Shown piece by piece: positions 14,208 through 27,441 of a stretch of 64,000 nt of DNA (within the stretch, counting starts at the first letter, position 1; each line of letters starts with the position of its first letter). The notes under the pieces were generated by a model. The model was not told the DNA's origin, did not search any database, and worked only from the letters and a program-made list of their open reading frames with translations. Source of the DNA: Rhizophagus irregularis. Lineage: Eukaryota; Glomeromycota; Glomeromycetes; Glomerales; Glomeraceae. Where the stretch lies: the NCBI RefSeq assembly GCF_026210795.1, contig NC_089434.1:3162001-3226000 (forward strand). Direction: 5' to 3'. Both the position numbers and the translations under genes were made by a program.

Positions 14208-14461
14208 TTTGTACAGTACTTTTGAAGAGGAGAAACGAAATTTTGCCGATACGCGATATTTATATATTAGCGCTGACGTTAAAATGATCTCATGATAGCA
14301 TTGTGCACTTAATTAGCATTTTTGTGAAACATAGATGGAGACAACAAATCAAAATTGAGAATTTTATCCATTGTCTTCAATTTTCTTGTTTAAAAAAAGT
14401 CTGGGTTGCTTCTTCTAGTGTCTATAGACAAATATAAAACATTTGATTGTATTCCTTTGAT

Positions 14462-17104
<2,643 letters not shown>

Positions 17105-17426
17105 CTTATTTTTCTCTTTATATTAATTTAAAATTTTCTTAATTTATTAAAATATTTTATACTTAAAATATTATTTTTTGAAATCATTTTTTTTTTAAAA
17201 AAAAAATGGAATTAGTAATAAAAAAGTAAAATAAAAATGCCAGTTTTTTAGTTTTTTTAACCCTAACAGAAAATATATCACAAAAAAAAACATGCACGCA
17301 TATATATAAAAATGTATGTTATTAATTACTTTTAAAATTTTCTAAAAAGAAATTATCGTCTATCAAAAAAAAAAATGTATATATATAGTAAAATAAGGCA
17401 ATTACAATTTCTATTTTTTAAAATTT

Positions 17427-20345
17427 TCATGCAACACCAAACATCCAAAATGGAGGCATTCCTCTTTGTCTAGCTTCTTCACCTAAACCAACACATTTAT
17501 CGACACTTTTTCTTTTCAATATTATATCTTCTTCATTTGGTGAAATTGAAGAATTTTTATCAAATAAATTCATTTTACTACCAATATTTTTTAAAAAATG
17601 TTGAAAATAGTCATGTTCATCACCATGTTCGTGCCAAATCCCTCTTTTAGTATCACTTGCTCGATGAGCAGCCTGAGCTATGTGTATTAATGGTCTTAAC
17701 AAATCATTGTCCAATTTACTAGCATGTTTACCTAAATGATCCATCATTGCTCTACTTAATCTTTGACCATCTTTTGCAGTATATTGCCACAAATCTAATC
17801 CAATCCTAACATTTTGTATTATTCGAGTTAAGATCATCCAATATTGTAAATTTAAAGTAGTATATTTAAAAGTAGCACTTTCATGTTGTATAGGTAATAA
17901 TTTACCTCTCTCGATCAAATTATTTACAAATATAATTTCATAAGGTTGACTCATATGAGAAGACAATGAAGCATCATTTGCAATATAAAAATGTTTACCA
18001 ATTCTCATTCTCGTTCTACTAATAACTCTCAAATATAATCTTACATCATCAACAAATCCAGCTAACGTAGCTACTTGTATATCATATAAGGTACCTCTAT
18101 GATCTGGTTCCCTTGATCTTTCAATACTTTCAGGACTATTTATTAAACGTTCTAACCAAATTGATGAGAATTGTCTTAATTCAGTAAATTCCTTATGTGT
18201 AAGAGCTCTAACACGATAAAGTAATCTACAAGAATCCAAAAAAAAGCTTGGATCTGTTTCTAAAAGATCGGCCGGAAATTTTGTTCCTATTTTATTAAAT
18301 TTTGGCACTGTTCTAGGAATTTTATTAAGATGTGGAAAACTATAACCTTCATCATTTGTAGCTTCAAAATCTGTATTAGTGACTTGCAACTCATCTTGTT
18401 CCCCTACTCCGTAGGATGATAATATAAATGTTCGAATTAAATTTGCTGCCCAACGAGAGTAACGAACATTTCCAGAAAAATGATGTGCAAATGTTAATGT
18501 TGTTATATTCTCGAATAATTCTGACGTTGAAACATTTGGTAAAGGAACCGGTGTATTTGAAACGAACCGACCAAATTCATCTACTTCAACTCCAATATAT
18601 TTTTTAGGTTTCTCTCCACCTGATGATGAAGGAAATATGTTATTCGTATTTGTTTCATTTAAATTAGTAGTATCCGAGTTTTCTGTTGATTGTTGTTGTG
18701 ATTCATTTGTTATGACATGATTTTGTTCTTCATCTAACATTACATCTTGTTCAATTGAAGCAGAATCATTCGATTTTATCACTTCTTCTTGTTGCTGATA
18801 CACATCATCAACATTTGTTTCTTCGTTTTTTCTCTCATCTTCTAATAAAGCTGGAGAAGGATCAGTTTTTAGTTGCAAGAATTTTACTTGAGTACTTGCA
18901 TCGATAGGTAAACCATTAGCAGAAGAATACCAATTAGCAGCATACGAACTCATCGTATCTGCTCTATCTAACATAACATTAACAACCCTTGTTATTTTTT
19001 CATCACCCCTCCAATAATGTAATCTTGCTTGATTCAATGATTTTTCATCGTATAAGAATAAACGATTGGCATCAAAACCTTGTGTCGATCTTGCAATCTT
19101 TTCATCAATTCCATCCAAAAAATCTTGTATGGCTAATAATCTGTTAAAAGCTCTTAGAGCGCTAGCTTCTCTTTTATGTACTTCTTGTGATGCTTGACCT
19201 GAAAATAATCTAAACACCCAACCAATCATTTTATACTTATTTTTAGGAGGAGAAAAATATGGTGCATCATGTGATTCCCATGGTACCGGAGGTTTATTTA
19301 ATATTTTACGCGGCGATGGTACTCCTAATCTCCATAACATTTCTAATTTTGATCTACGACCATATCTCATATTTTCATTGTATTTTTCCTCGGAATCATG
19401 ACGAAATATTATTTGCGGTTCTTCTGGCGTTTGAGGCCTAGTATCAGTGCCAACTAATAATTGAGTATTGTTTAATAATCTAGCCATTGGTACAACAAAA
19501 TATTTATAATCTTTTCCCCATCTTTCAATTTGTGTCATTATTTCATTAAATGCGTTTGTAGTTAAAAAACAATTTCCATCAAATGGAAATATCCAACGTG
19601 CATTAGGTTGTAATTTACCATGTGCTAATGCTGCATTCCTTCCTCCATTATTATTCATTGCATATAAATTTTTGTCGTGATATGAATAATCTATAGTTCT
19701 TAATTTAGCCACCTTTGAAAAATTCATGTATTCATAAGAATGAAAAAAGTCATGTTCAGGAAAATCTTCAAGTCTAAAATCGTATTTTAAATATTCTTCA
19801 ACTAAAAAAGGTATTCTAACATATTCTTGGTTATATTGTTTTAATAAATCTATTAAAGCGTTTTCATATTCATTATCTATTATACGGTTTAATATCCACC
19901 ATTTTTTTGTGTTATGAAATTTTGGTTCATTTTCCAGGATAAATTTTACATTTTGTAGAACTTGACCAGCTTTATGTCTAGGAGGAAGATCATTACCAAG
20001 AATACGATAAAGGTGAATTTCTTCTGTTGAAATAATAGGTGAAGATATTACATTAGATGGAGATTTTGGAGAATTTGGAATTGGTGAAACCTTAATATTA
20101 TCTGAAGTTTGTTCGATTGGAGAAAACCAAACATAAATCATGAATACTATTAAAGTTACTAAAATGATAACAGATAATCCACGACGAATAAATCGTTCTC
20201 TGCGCATTATTGCGTTATGTATACCAAAAGTCCGATCAAATTGTGAACCTCTCGCTCGAGGTAATATATTAAAATCGTAATAATTATGATTAGGTCTCAT
20301 AAAATAATCTGATTTTTTATTACGATTTAATGTCGCTGACGGCAT
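17427..20345 (-). CDS. Type II membrane protein: glycosyltransferase-like domain plus alginate-lyase-like domain
   Basis: An intronless 972-residue protein. A basic cytosolic N-terminus leads into one membrane helix (about 57-74, LSVIILVTLIVFMIYVWF), so the rest should face the Golgi/ER lumen or outside. Residues ~109-340 look like a nucleotide-sugar transferase-like fold: EEIHLYRILGNDLPPRH, AMNNNGGRNAALAHG (229-243) and WIFPFDGNCFLT (251-262), the last a possible acidic metal-binding site. A low-complexity Ser/Gln/Asn/Glu stretch (~500-580) links to a C-terminal region (~620-920) that resembles alpha/alpha-barrel polysaccharide lyases of the alginate lyase (PL5-like) type. That region has NVRYSRWAANLIRTF and PDHRGTLYDIQVATLAGF (~745-762), where families of this fold carry an N-x-H-G-x-x-Y-D-type motif. 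I recognise the arrangement as a conserved fungal family of unknown substrate, with no gene symbol. The family placement is from memory of motifs and is moderate; the catalytic role is unproven. Confidence 0.72.
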   Translation of the reverse strand: MPSATLNRNKKSDYFMRPNHNYYDFNILPRARGSQFDRTFGIHNAIMRRERFIRRGLSVIILVTLIVFMIYVWFSPIEQTSDNIKVSPIPNSPKSPSNVISSPIISTEEIHLYRILGNDLPPRHKAGQVLQNVKFILENEPKFHNTKKWWILNRIIDNEYENALIDLLKQYNQEYVRIPFLVEEYLKYDFRLEDFPEHDFFHSYEYMNFSKVAKLRTIDYSYHDKNLYAMNNNGGRNAALAHGKLQPNARWIFPFDGNCFLTTNAFNEIMTQIERWGKDYKYFVVPMARLLNNTQLLVGTDTRPQTPEEPQIIFRHDSEEKYNENMRYGRRSKLEMLWRLGVPSPRKILNKPPVPWESHDAPYFSPPKNKYKMIGWVFRLFSGQASQEVHKREASALRAFNRLLAIQDFLDGIDEKIARSTQGFDANRLFLYDEKSLNQARLHYWRGDEKITRVVNVMLDRADTMSSYAANWYSSANGLPIDASTQVKFLQLKTDPSPALLEDERKNEETNVDDVYQQQEEVIKSNDSASIEQDVMLDEEQNHVITNESQQQSTENSDTTNLNETNTNNIFPSSSGGEKPKKYIGVEVDEFGRFVSNTPVPLPNVSTSELFENITTLTFAHHFSGNVRYSRWAANLIRTFILSSYGVGEQDELQVTNTDFEATNDEGYSFPHLNKIPRTVPKFNKIGTKFPADLLETDPSFFLDSCRLLYRVRALTHKEFTELRQFSSIWLERLINSPESIERSREPDHRGTLYDIQVATLAGFVDDVRLYLRVISRTRMRIGKHFYIANDASLSSHMSQPYEIIFVNNLIERGKLLPIQHESATFKYTTLNLQYWMILTRIIQNVRIGLDLWQYTAKDGQRLSRAMMDHLGKHASKLDNDLLRPLIHIAQAAHRASDTKRGIWHEHGDEHDYFQHFLKNIGSKMNLFDKNSSISPNEEDIILKRKSVDKCVGLGEEARQRGMPPFWMFGVA

Positions 20346-20895
20346 AATATGGAATTTGTGATTCGATTGTGTGGTATTATGTATATTTTATATTACGTGG
20401 TGTTAATCTATTTAAAAAGAGTCATTGACAAGCTGCGCACGTTTAAAGAAAATGTTAATAAAAACTATTTAACATAAAATCAAACCTTATTTAACTTTAA
20501 ATACCTTTTGACAAAAGATTAGAGAAAAAGTATTTTTTTTTTCTAGATTGTCAACATAGAATATTTATATACTCTTTTTATTATGTAGTTTATACAAGTT
20601 ATAAACTTGGCAGAAATTTTTTTTTTTTTTTTTAATAGAATGGACATATATATATAGGCGTGAATATATATAGAAATATTATAAATATTATATAAATAGA
20701 TATTTGTACGATTATTATGGAAAAATCATTTTATAAATCGTTAATTTAAGTAAATAACGGAGAAATTTATTGGTTTTACCGTATTAGGAATTTTTTATAT
20801 TATGATACAGCTTATCAGTCATATCCGACTAAAAAAAAAAATTCAATCGGCAATTTCTTCTCTTTCAATCTAGTTAAATAATTAATTAGGTAATA

Positions 20896-21807
20896 ATGTT
20901 TAAATTATTAACCAATAAAAGTGTTTTACGAACTTTTATCCCTCGGTTTTATAATAATAAAGGTATGTTTTATAAACTGCATAAAGTATTAGTATGCTGC
21001 AATATATGATAAATTTTTTTCACATAATTTACTTCATTAGAGCAATATTTTCGAGCAAAAAATGTTTCTCTTCGAATCTCGTCAACAATCCATCACCAAA
21101 TCTACAATAAAGTACCTTTCCCACCTTATTTACCTTGTCGTAATAAACCACAGTCTCCTTTCTTATTTTCATCTACCAATTTTACCCGATCAATATCGTC
21201 TTTTCCTCCCTCAAGAATGCATTCACCACCTCAGAGAACATTAAAACAACTTGTAGCATTTGGTGGAGCGACGTTAACATTTTTCATTATCAAGCCAACA
21301 CTTTTTTATATAATAAATGGAGCAATTGCCTTTGGTGCTTATAAATTTTTAAAAAGATTATTGGACTACTTATTTCCGGCTATTGACATTAATAGGAAAC
21401 AATTTTATAATTTCAACCCAACAACAAAATTAACAAAGATTCAAAGTAAATTATATACTAAATCTATTGAACAAATTAAAAAGGTAAATTTAAATTATAA
21501 TATAATTGGATTTACTGGTCCACATACAATTTCCACCGAATCTGTCGAATTTAATTCAACAGATTCTCAACAAAAGTATACCTTAATTAATATTGAATAT
21601 TGGGCAATTGATGAATTGAATAATAAGAAAGCTATCGTCAAAGTTGAAGGAATGTTACATAATCATGATGATTTTGAGATAAAAAATATTGAAATGTATT
21701 GGCCAAATACTGGACAAGTTATTAATGTTCCTACGGATTTGAAACAAGATAGTCAGGGTTATCGGAAACCTCCAATTATTGAAGCAGAATTTCGGGATAT
21801 TGATTAA
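20896..21807 (+). CDS. Two-exon putative mitochondrial membrane protein, unknown function
   Basis: Exon 1 (20896-20962) encodes MFKLLTNKSVLRTFIPRFYN, a basic, hydroxyl-rich N-terminus of mitochondrial presequence type. The splice from G|GTATGT to TTCATTAG| (exon 2 from 21041) keeps frame and gives a 277-residue protein. A Ser/Pro-rich stretch is followed by a hydrophobic segment (about residues 93-122, FFIIKPTLFYIINGAIAFGAYKFL). The C-terminal domain of about 150 residues is soluble and beta-rich in appearance, with YTLINIEYWAIDELNNK and MYWPNTGQVINVP. The layout (presequence, one membrane anchor, C-terminal domain) recalls inner-membrane assembly or import factors such as Tim21 or Coa1. I cannot assign it to either on sequence. 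The ATG at 21217 alone would give a 196-residue product lacking the targeting region. Confidence 0.65.
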
Positions 21808-23388
21808 TTTTTAATAATAATAAATTGGTAGCAAATTGGTAGTGACACCACCACGTGTTTTATACTGAATTAGATCAAACCCGAAAACATAATATGCCAT
21901 TTAAAATTCGTTGACTTTTTTTGGTTAAAATAAATTTATATTTCCTCCCAAACTTGTTGCACGATATAATACTTATTAGATTTGACATCGCCCAAAATTT
22001 AACTCTTATCATATCACTTACACTTTTCTTTTAATTGGATCTATAAAGAAATAAGGCACAAGAATTACCCGATCTATTCAACACAATATTTCCGCAGTTT
22101 GGTTTCGAAGAATTAAGTCTACAGTTAATTTACTCAATTAAATAAAATTTATAGCAAATATCATATCCTTTGTTTATCTCCTCGTTCTTATATAAAAATA
22201 TTTTTAAATCATATTCGCCTGAGTTTCCTTCACATATGAAGTGGCCTACCATTTTATATTTAAATATTAGAAATTGCTATAATTCTCGTGACGAAAGTTA
22301 ACGAAATGATCTTTACCTTTAACTCTGGCAATCTGTAGTACCTCATGCAACTTAGTACCAGTAATGCAAGAGTACTTAATCTTGATAGAATTGTGGTATA
22401 TTGTATAATCTCGTTTAAATATCAAGAATTTTACATCTGACCTATCAAAATCGATGTATTTGCAACAGTAATACAATATATAATATTAATATAGGAATAT
22501 CGTGTTTTGAAACTTAAAAGATACCATTTGATCGATCTTTTTTTTTTTATTGAAATTATGACAAATGGATCTTTTTATTACTTTTCTCCGAATTTTAAAA
22601 AGGCCTGTTCATTTCGGTCGGTTGCAAATTTCGGTCATACAATATTAAAAAATTCTATTGTTGAAACACGTTCGACCTCAAAATTCTAAAATACTGATCT
22701 AAAGTTCGATCACGAAAACAAATGCAACAAAGATCTGGACAATCAAATTAATTCTACAATCGAAAGATTCAACTGACTTCTACGAGGTGTCAATCTGCAG
22801 TGGTTATAAATTATGAAAGCAATGGTCTAACTCTTAAATTAGCGCAGTGCTGTACAAAGTACTATATTTATATTATAATATACTGATAATTTTTTTGTTT
22901 TATTTCAATGAACGGGCTGAAAATAAATATCTAAATTTGGGTAGACTGTATGTCAGAAACTATTAACTTTAATATATAATACGCATGTATATACATATAA
23001 ATAGATATATCAATTTTATTATTTGATCAAACTTAAAGGTTTATTTGATGCATTTTGGGCAAAGGAGTGAAATTCATTCAACAATAATAATATATTAATT
23101 AACACAAGCAGATCCTGAAAAAACGATGATCAAATTTTTTACAGGTCAGCAACTTTATCAACCTAATCGGCTTATCCGCTTATCCACTATGATTGCAAAT
23201 ACGTGTAAAAAAGACCTTTGAATGACGAAAATTTTCGTAAAAGACCATTGTACCTTCTATTTTTGGCCAGGTCGTATGAGTGTCTTGCTAGGTTCTTCAA
23301 GACAGGATTAAATCAATAAATGATCGACAAATTTGTATGACTAATATTTTTTTTAATTTGAAACATGCATATTTTATTACTTTCGCAA
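21808..23388. other. Convergent spacer between the mitochondrial-type gene and the MRH4-like gene, no gene seen
   Basis: About 1.6 kb with no ORF above about 70 codons on either strand and no splice-joined exons that I could find. One CACGTG occurs at about 21852, just past the stop of the left gene. Segments around 22700-22850 and 23100-23330 are less AT-rich than the rest and may be decayed gene or repeat pieces, but nothing recognisable is left. Confidence 0.4.
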
Positions 23389-25125
23389 CTACGATAAAAC
23401 TCTTTTATCTCTTATATTCCTTTTAATCCTTTCTGCTAATTGCCTATCTTTCTTTGTAACAAAATATGTTGCTTTACCGCGTTTTCCAGCTCTAGCGGTT
23501 CTACCAACCCTGTGAAGAAAATCCACAATAGTTGTAGGAAAATCAAATAGTATCACATGATTTACAAAAGTAGTATCAACTCCTCTGGAAGCAATATCAG
23601 TACATACAAGAATTTTAGCGTGAGATTCTTGATTTCTGAATGATTCTAATTTAGTTGTTCTATCATCTATATCTCCATATAATCCTATCGCTGGAAAATT
23701 TTTAGAATAAAGATATTTTTCTAAATGTTCAGCCGTTTTTTTTTTGTTACAAAATATCATTGTTGATGCAGATTCGGAATGTGCTTTTAAAGTTTGTATA
23801 GTGGCCTCATACTTGTTATAATTAAATATTTTTAAATCAATAAAATTGTGAGAGAGATTGGGTAAAGATTTATGTAAGGAATAGGAAGTTATACGTTTCA
23901 TAAAAGGTAACTCTTTACTTAATAATTCATTAACAGTTTTTGGTAATGTTGCCGTTACCACAATAATTTGATATGGTCGATTATTTTGTGTTACATTTGA
24001 AGCTTTAATTTGTTTAATAATTGAAGTAACATCTTTATCAAATCCTTTACAAAACATAGTATCAGCTTCATCTATAACCAAATAACGAGTTTCTGATAAT
24101 GATATATGTTTGTTTTTGATGTAATCCAACAATCCCGCTGGAGTTGCTACAACTAAATCTGTTGGCATTAAAAGCGTTTTACGCACAAATTGACGATTTT
24201 TGTGAGAAGTGATTGCTATTGGACGAAATTTTGCAAAATGACACATGTGTTTGGAAACAGAGAGAACTTGTTCAACTAATTCTCTTGAAGGCAAAAGAAC
24301 GATAGCTCTAGGTCTATTCAATAGTCTTACTGGAGATTTTAATGATGCCTGTGTCTTTGCTTCTTTTTCTAATTGATCTTCTAATACTACGGTTTTATTG
24401 TCAGTTGGTATAGGAGAAAATGACGGTACTTTCATCTCTTGAACTTTAATTTTATTAATGATCGGTAATAAGTAAGCTAAAGTCTTACCGCTACCTGTTT
24501 CAGCTGCGCACAAAATATGTTGTCCTTCAGACTTTAAAACTTCTGGTATGGTCAATGCTTGAATTTCTGTTGGTCGTAAAGGGTCAACTTCTTTTAATGG
24601 TCCTTGTTTAATTGCTTCTAAAACTTCTGGTCTTAGATCCATCGATTCGAAAGTTGCATACTCAAGGTGAAGAGAATCCAATTTTTTGGATTTTCCTTTG
24701 AGACTTAGCAGTTCTTGTGAAATTCTTTGTTTAATTGAAGAACCATCTTTCTGATGTAATTTTACGTCACTTTCGATTGGTAATAATTTAAATTTTGCTG
24801 GAATATAACCACGCGTTTTTTTTGTCACCGGAGTTGAAGTCTTTGAATATTTTTTATTTGTAGCCGTTTGTTGCTTTTGTCGTCGTATCATATTTTGATG
24901 ATGCGTTGACTTGAATTTATCTACACTAAAATTACCACTTGGAATTTCATTTCCATGAAATCTAGGTAAATTTTTTCTTATACGTTGTTTCCTTTTTTTT
25001 TGAGTTAAGCCTCCCGAATATAATGCATTGGTTGATATAAATGTACGTTTCGAACATAATGAATAAAAAAATATATTAGAACTTGATAGAAAATTTTTAA
25101 AAAAATGACTTTTTGAAAGAAACAT
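23389..25125 (-). CDS. MRH4: Mitochondrial DEAD-box RNA helicase, Mrh4/DDX28-like
   Basis: An intronless 578-residue protein. The N-terminus is Ser/Phe/Arg rich (MFLSKSHFFKNFLSSSN...) and lacks acidic residues, as in a mitochondrial presequence. A basic linker follows, then the helicase core: Q-motif-like LRPTEIQALTIPEVL, Walker A AAETGSGKT (about 208-216), Ib VATPAGLLDYI, DEAD box VIDEAD (about 350), motif III as TAT rather than the common SAT, then IFCNKKKTAEHL, DIASRGVD and HRVGRTARAG. Yeast Mrh4 and human DDX28 act in assembly of the large mitochondrial ribosomal subunit. Assignment to that branch rests on the presequence, the short core and overall similarity; another mitochondrial DEAD-box paralogue cannot be ruled out. 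The gene is head-to-head with the heat shock factor gene across 160 bp that holds a CACGTG site. Confidence 0.85.
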   Translation of the reverse strand: MFLSKSHFFKNFLSSSNIFFYSLCSKRTFISTNALYSGGLTQKKRKQRIRKNLPRFHGNEIPSGNFSVDKFKSTHHQNMIRRQKQQTATNKKYSKTSTPVTKKTRGYIPAKFKLLPIESDVKLHQKDGSSIKQRISQELLSLKGKSKKLDSLHLEYATFESMDLRPEVLEAIKQGPLKEVDPLRPTEIQALTIPEVLKSEGQHILCAAETGSGKTLAYLLPIINKIKVQEMKVPSFSPIPTDNKTVVLEDQLEKEAKTQASLKSPVRLLNRPRAIVLLPSRELVEQVLSVSKHMCHFAKFRPIAITSHKNRQFVRKTLLMPTDLVVATPAGLLDYIKNKHISLSETRYLVIDEADTMFCKGFDKDVTSIIKQIKASNVTQNNRPYQIIVVTATLPKTVNELLSKELPFMKRITSYSLHKSLPNLSHNFIDLKIFNYNKYEATIQTLKAHSESASTMIFCNKKKTAEHLEKYLYSKNFPAIGLYGDIDDRTTKLESFRNQESHAKILVCTDIASRGVDTTFVNHVILFDFPTTIVDFLHRVGRTARAGKRGKATYFVTKKDRQLAERIKRNIRDKRVLS

Positions 25126-25192
25126 TTTTTTTTTATAAAAAAAAAATGATTGCTGCGTTAGTGACGACGTAATGTAACGTTTACAATTAAAT

Positions 25193-25198
25193 CACGTG
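25193..25198. promoter_or_regulatory. CACGTG site in the divergent MRH4-like/HSF promoter
   Basis: CACGTG sits in ATCACGTGAG, 68 bp from the MRH4-like ATG and 88 bp from the HSF ATG, and could serve both genes. The same spacer has GTGACGACGTAATG. A poly(dA/dT) tract separates the sites from the helicase gene. Confidence 0.4.
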
Positions 25199-25285
25199 AG
25201 ATGAATTCTTGATTTTTCTCACAACTCCAAAAGAAAAATTTAACTCTTTTAGATCGCTTTGACTAAACTTTCAACAAGATAAAAA

Positions 25286-26780
25286 ATGCAGCATACACAG
25301 CCAGAAACGTCAAACCCACGAAAACGTCCGGCTTCTCAATCGCCACCGGATAGTCCGGCCCCAGCAAGAACGGGTAATCGAAGTGTACCAGCCTTTTTGA
25401 ATAAACTTTACAAGTAAGAAATTTGATACTATGTAATCTCCCAACTTTTGGCCTTTTTGGCACTTTTTGGGACTTTTTTTTGGGAGAGCTTTATCTTTTT
25501 TCTTTTACAGTCGTGTATATACCTTATCCTTGGACAACTTTTATATAACTTTTTAGTATGGTTAACGACCCTCAGTCAAATGATTTAATCATCTGGTCCG
25601 AGACTGGTAACTCTTTTCTTGGTAAGTTAAATAATTTAATAATTACTCGATAATTTAATCTATTAATTTTCTATTTTATAATATACAATTTTATTAATAA
25701 AGTTAAAAGACCTCAAGACTTTGCAAAAGAAGTTCTTCCTCGATTCTTTAAGCACAACAATTTTAGCAGTTTTGTGAGACAGTTAAATATGTATGGATTT
25801 CATAAAATACCACACCTTCAACAAGGAGTACTCCAATCTGACGGACAGTCTGAACAATGGGAATTCAGTAACACAAATTTCCTTCGTAATCAACCGGATC
25901 TTTTATATTATGTTACTCGCAAGAAAGGGAAAGATAATGAAAATATAAAAGAACCAAATGAAATGGATATAAATCACATATTAAATGAAATTGCTTCAAT
26001 TAAGAAACATCAGATGAATATAAGTGCAGATTTAAAGAATATTCAAAGGGATAATCAAATCTTATGGCAGGAGTCTATCTCAGCACGTGAGAGACATCGG
26101 CGTCAACAAGAAACTATAGATAAAATTTTACGATTTCTTGCTTCAGTGTTTTCTGCTGATAAAAAGAGAGCTATTGTACCAAAGAAGCGAAGATTACTAC
26201 TTGAAAATTCTGACTCACTGGAATCTTCGGAGCAAAAAACGATTTCTAACGATAGTCAAACAAACACCTTACCTGATAATGAAGCCGATTCTTCATCTTT
26301 GGTATTAGATATTAATAACCCAGGTAATAAATAATACCTTTAATTATTGGTAACTGTTTTTTGAATTTTAATAAAGTAATAAAATTATTTTTCCAAATTA
26401 TATAGCAGCTTTGTCCATATTGACTTCTTTAGCTGTTAATAATGATCAGTTTGACATTTCTAATACCCTACCATCCCTACCATCCCTACCGTCCCTACCA
26501 TCCCTACCATCCTTATCCTCATTAACTGAGGAAATTGGTGATAATACCGATTTCTTGGATTCTGAATTGCCTGAAATTGAAACTCGTATTGATGAAGTTG
26601 GATCCAACGTTGATTATTTGACTTCATTAACATCTCAAATGGGATTTGATCCAGATGAAGTGATCGATTTAGAGGATGATTCTATCGGGAATGATTTTTT
26701 GTCATATTATAATGCGAACTTTAGTCCTACGGAACAAGATCATCAACTGCTATTTGATCTCAATTTAGATGAAAATAATA

Positions 26781-26821
<41 letters not shown>

Positions 26822-26848
26822 CCCAGTAATCATAATCCAGTTGATTAA
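25286..26848 (+). CDS. HSF1: Heat shock transcription factor (HSF)
   Basis: Four exons (25286-25413, 25557-25621, 25703-26323, 26406-26848) join in frame to 418 residues. The DNA-binding domain is split over the first three: [16 protein letters not shown], then [13 protein letters not shown], then [20 protein letters not shown] and [10 protein letters not shown], the winged-helix recognition region of HSFs. A heptad region follows (about residues 165-230: [15 protein letters not shown]...), which should trimerise. A basic [13 protein letters not shown] segment may be a nuclear signal. The acidic C-terminal part, with repeated PSL units and an Asn run, may be the activation region. The protein binds nGAAn repeats and drives stress genes in all known fungi. 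The last acceptor is a tandem TAGCAG, so products with or without one extra Ala are possible. Confidence 0.92.
26466..26515 (+). repeat. 9-bp minisatellite encoding Pro-Ser-Leu repeats
   Basis: Five to six copies of CTACCATCC (variants CTACCGTCC, TTATCCTCA) run head to tail inside the last HSF exon and give repeated Pro-Ser-Leu. The unit is a multiple of three, so copy-number change keeps frame. Confidence 0.85.
26771..26823 (+). repeat. AAT trinucleotide microsatellite encoding an Asn run
   Basis: About 17 near-perfect AAT units in the last HSF exon encode poly-Asn just before the C-terminus NPSNHNPVD. It is likely length-variable between strains. Confidence 0.9.
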
Positions 26849-27441
26849 AATTAGAATTAAAATTATTTGTGAAGTAACTTCTTTATTTTACAATTTGATT
26901 GTTTATTATTTTTTTTTTATTATTATAGGTATTTCTGGCTTACTGTTGTTTTACAACTTTACATCATGGTATTATTTATTTGGGATTAATTACTATGATG
27001 GGATTATGGAGTTTTTTTTTTACACGGAGAATTTAATAGTAGTTACGAATAAAACATATTTTATGTTCTTCTCGCATCTTTGTATTATATCAAATATTTT
27101 ATATCAAATACTTTTATATATATATATTTTCGTCATCCTTTCAAAATATGTGATCATTCTTTTTTTATTATAGAAAAATAAATAAACCCTTTGCCAAATA
27201 TTTACTAGACAGTATATGAAGGCATAAAACTGACATTATTATTTTTAACATTCTTGTGACGTATAATACGTATAATATGGGTAGTAGTTTAATTGATGAT
27301 GTGATATCAACGTTAAAAATCTGATAAAAATCTTTTTTTTTCGGTTTATCCAAATTCTTCCCTGTTTATATTAAATACAAAAAAAAAAATAAGTGAAAGC
27401 TATTCTATAATACTGTAATTAATACTGGTATTTTACGAACA
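26849..27441. other. Spacer between HSF and the RPB9-like gene, no gene seen
   Basis: About 590 bp, very AT-rich, with poly(dT) runs. Open frames here (for example 26769-27173 on +) are Ile/Phe/Tyr-rich, overlap the HSF Asn repeat in another frame, and look like composition artefacts. The left part is the HSF 3' region and the right part the promoter of the next gene. Confidence 0.4.

Noticed and set aside
22267-22689. Two ~65-codon frames in the 21.8-23.4 kb spacer
   Set aside because: Start and end without splice logic, composition matches AT noise, and no motif is visible.
26769-27173. 134-codon Ile-rich frame on + past the HSF Asn run
   Set aside because: It starts inside the AAT repeat in another frame and continues through T-rich 3' sequence; amino acid use is Ile/Phe/Tyr only.
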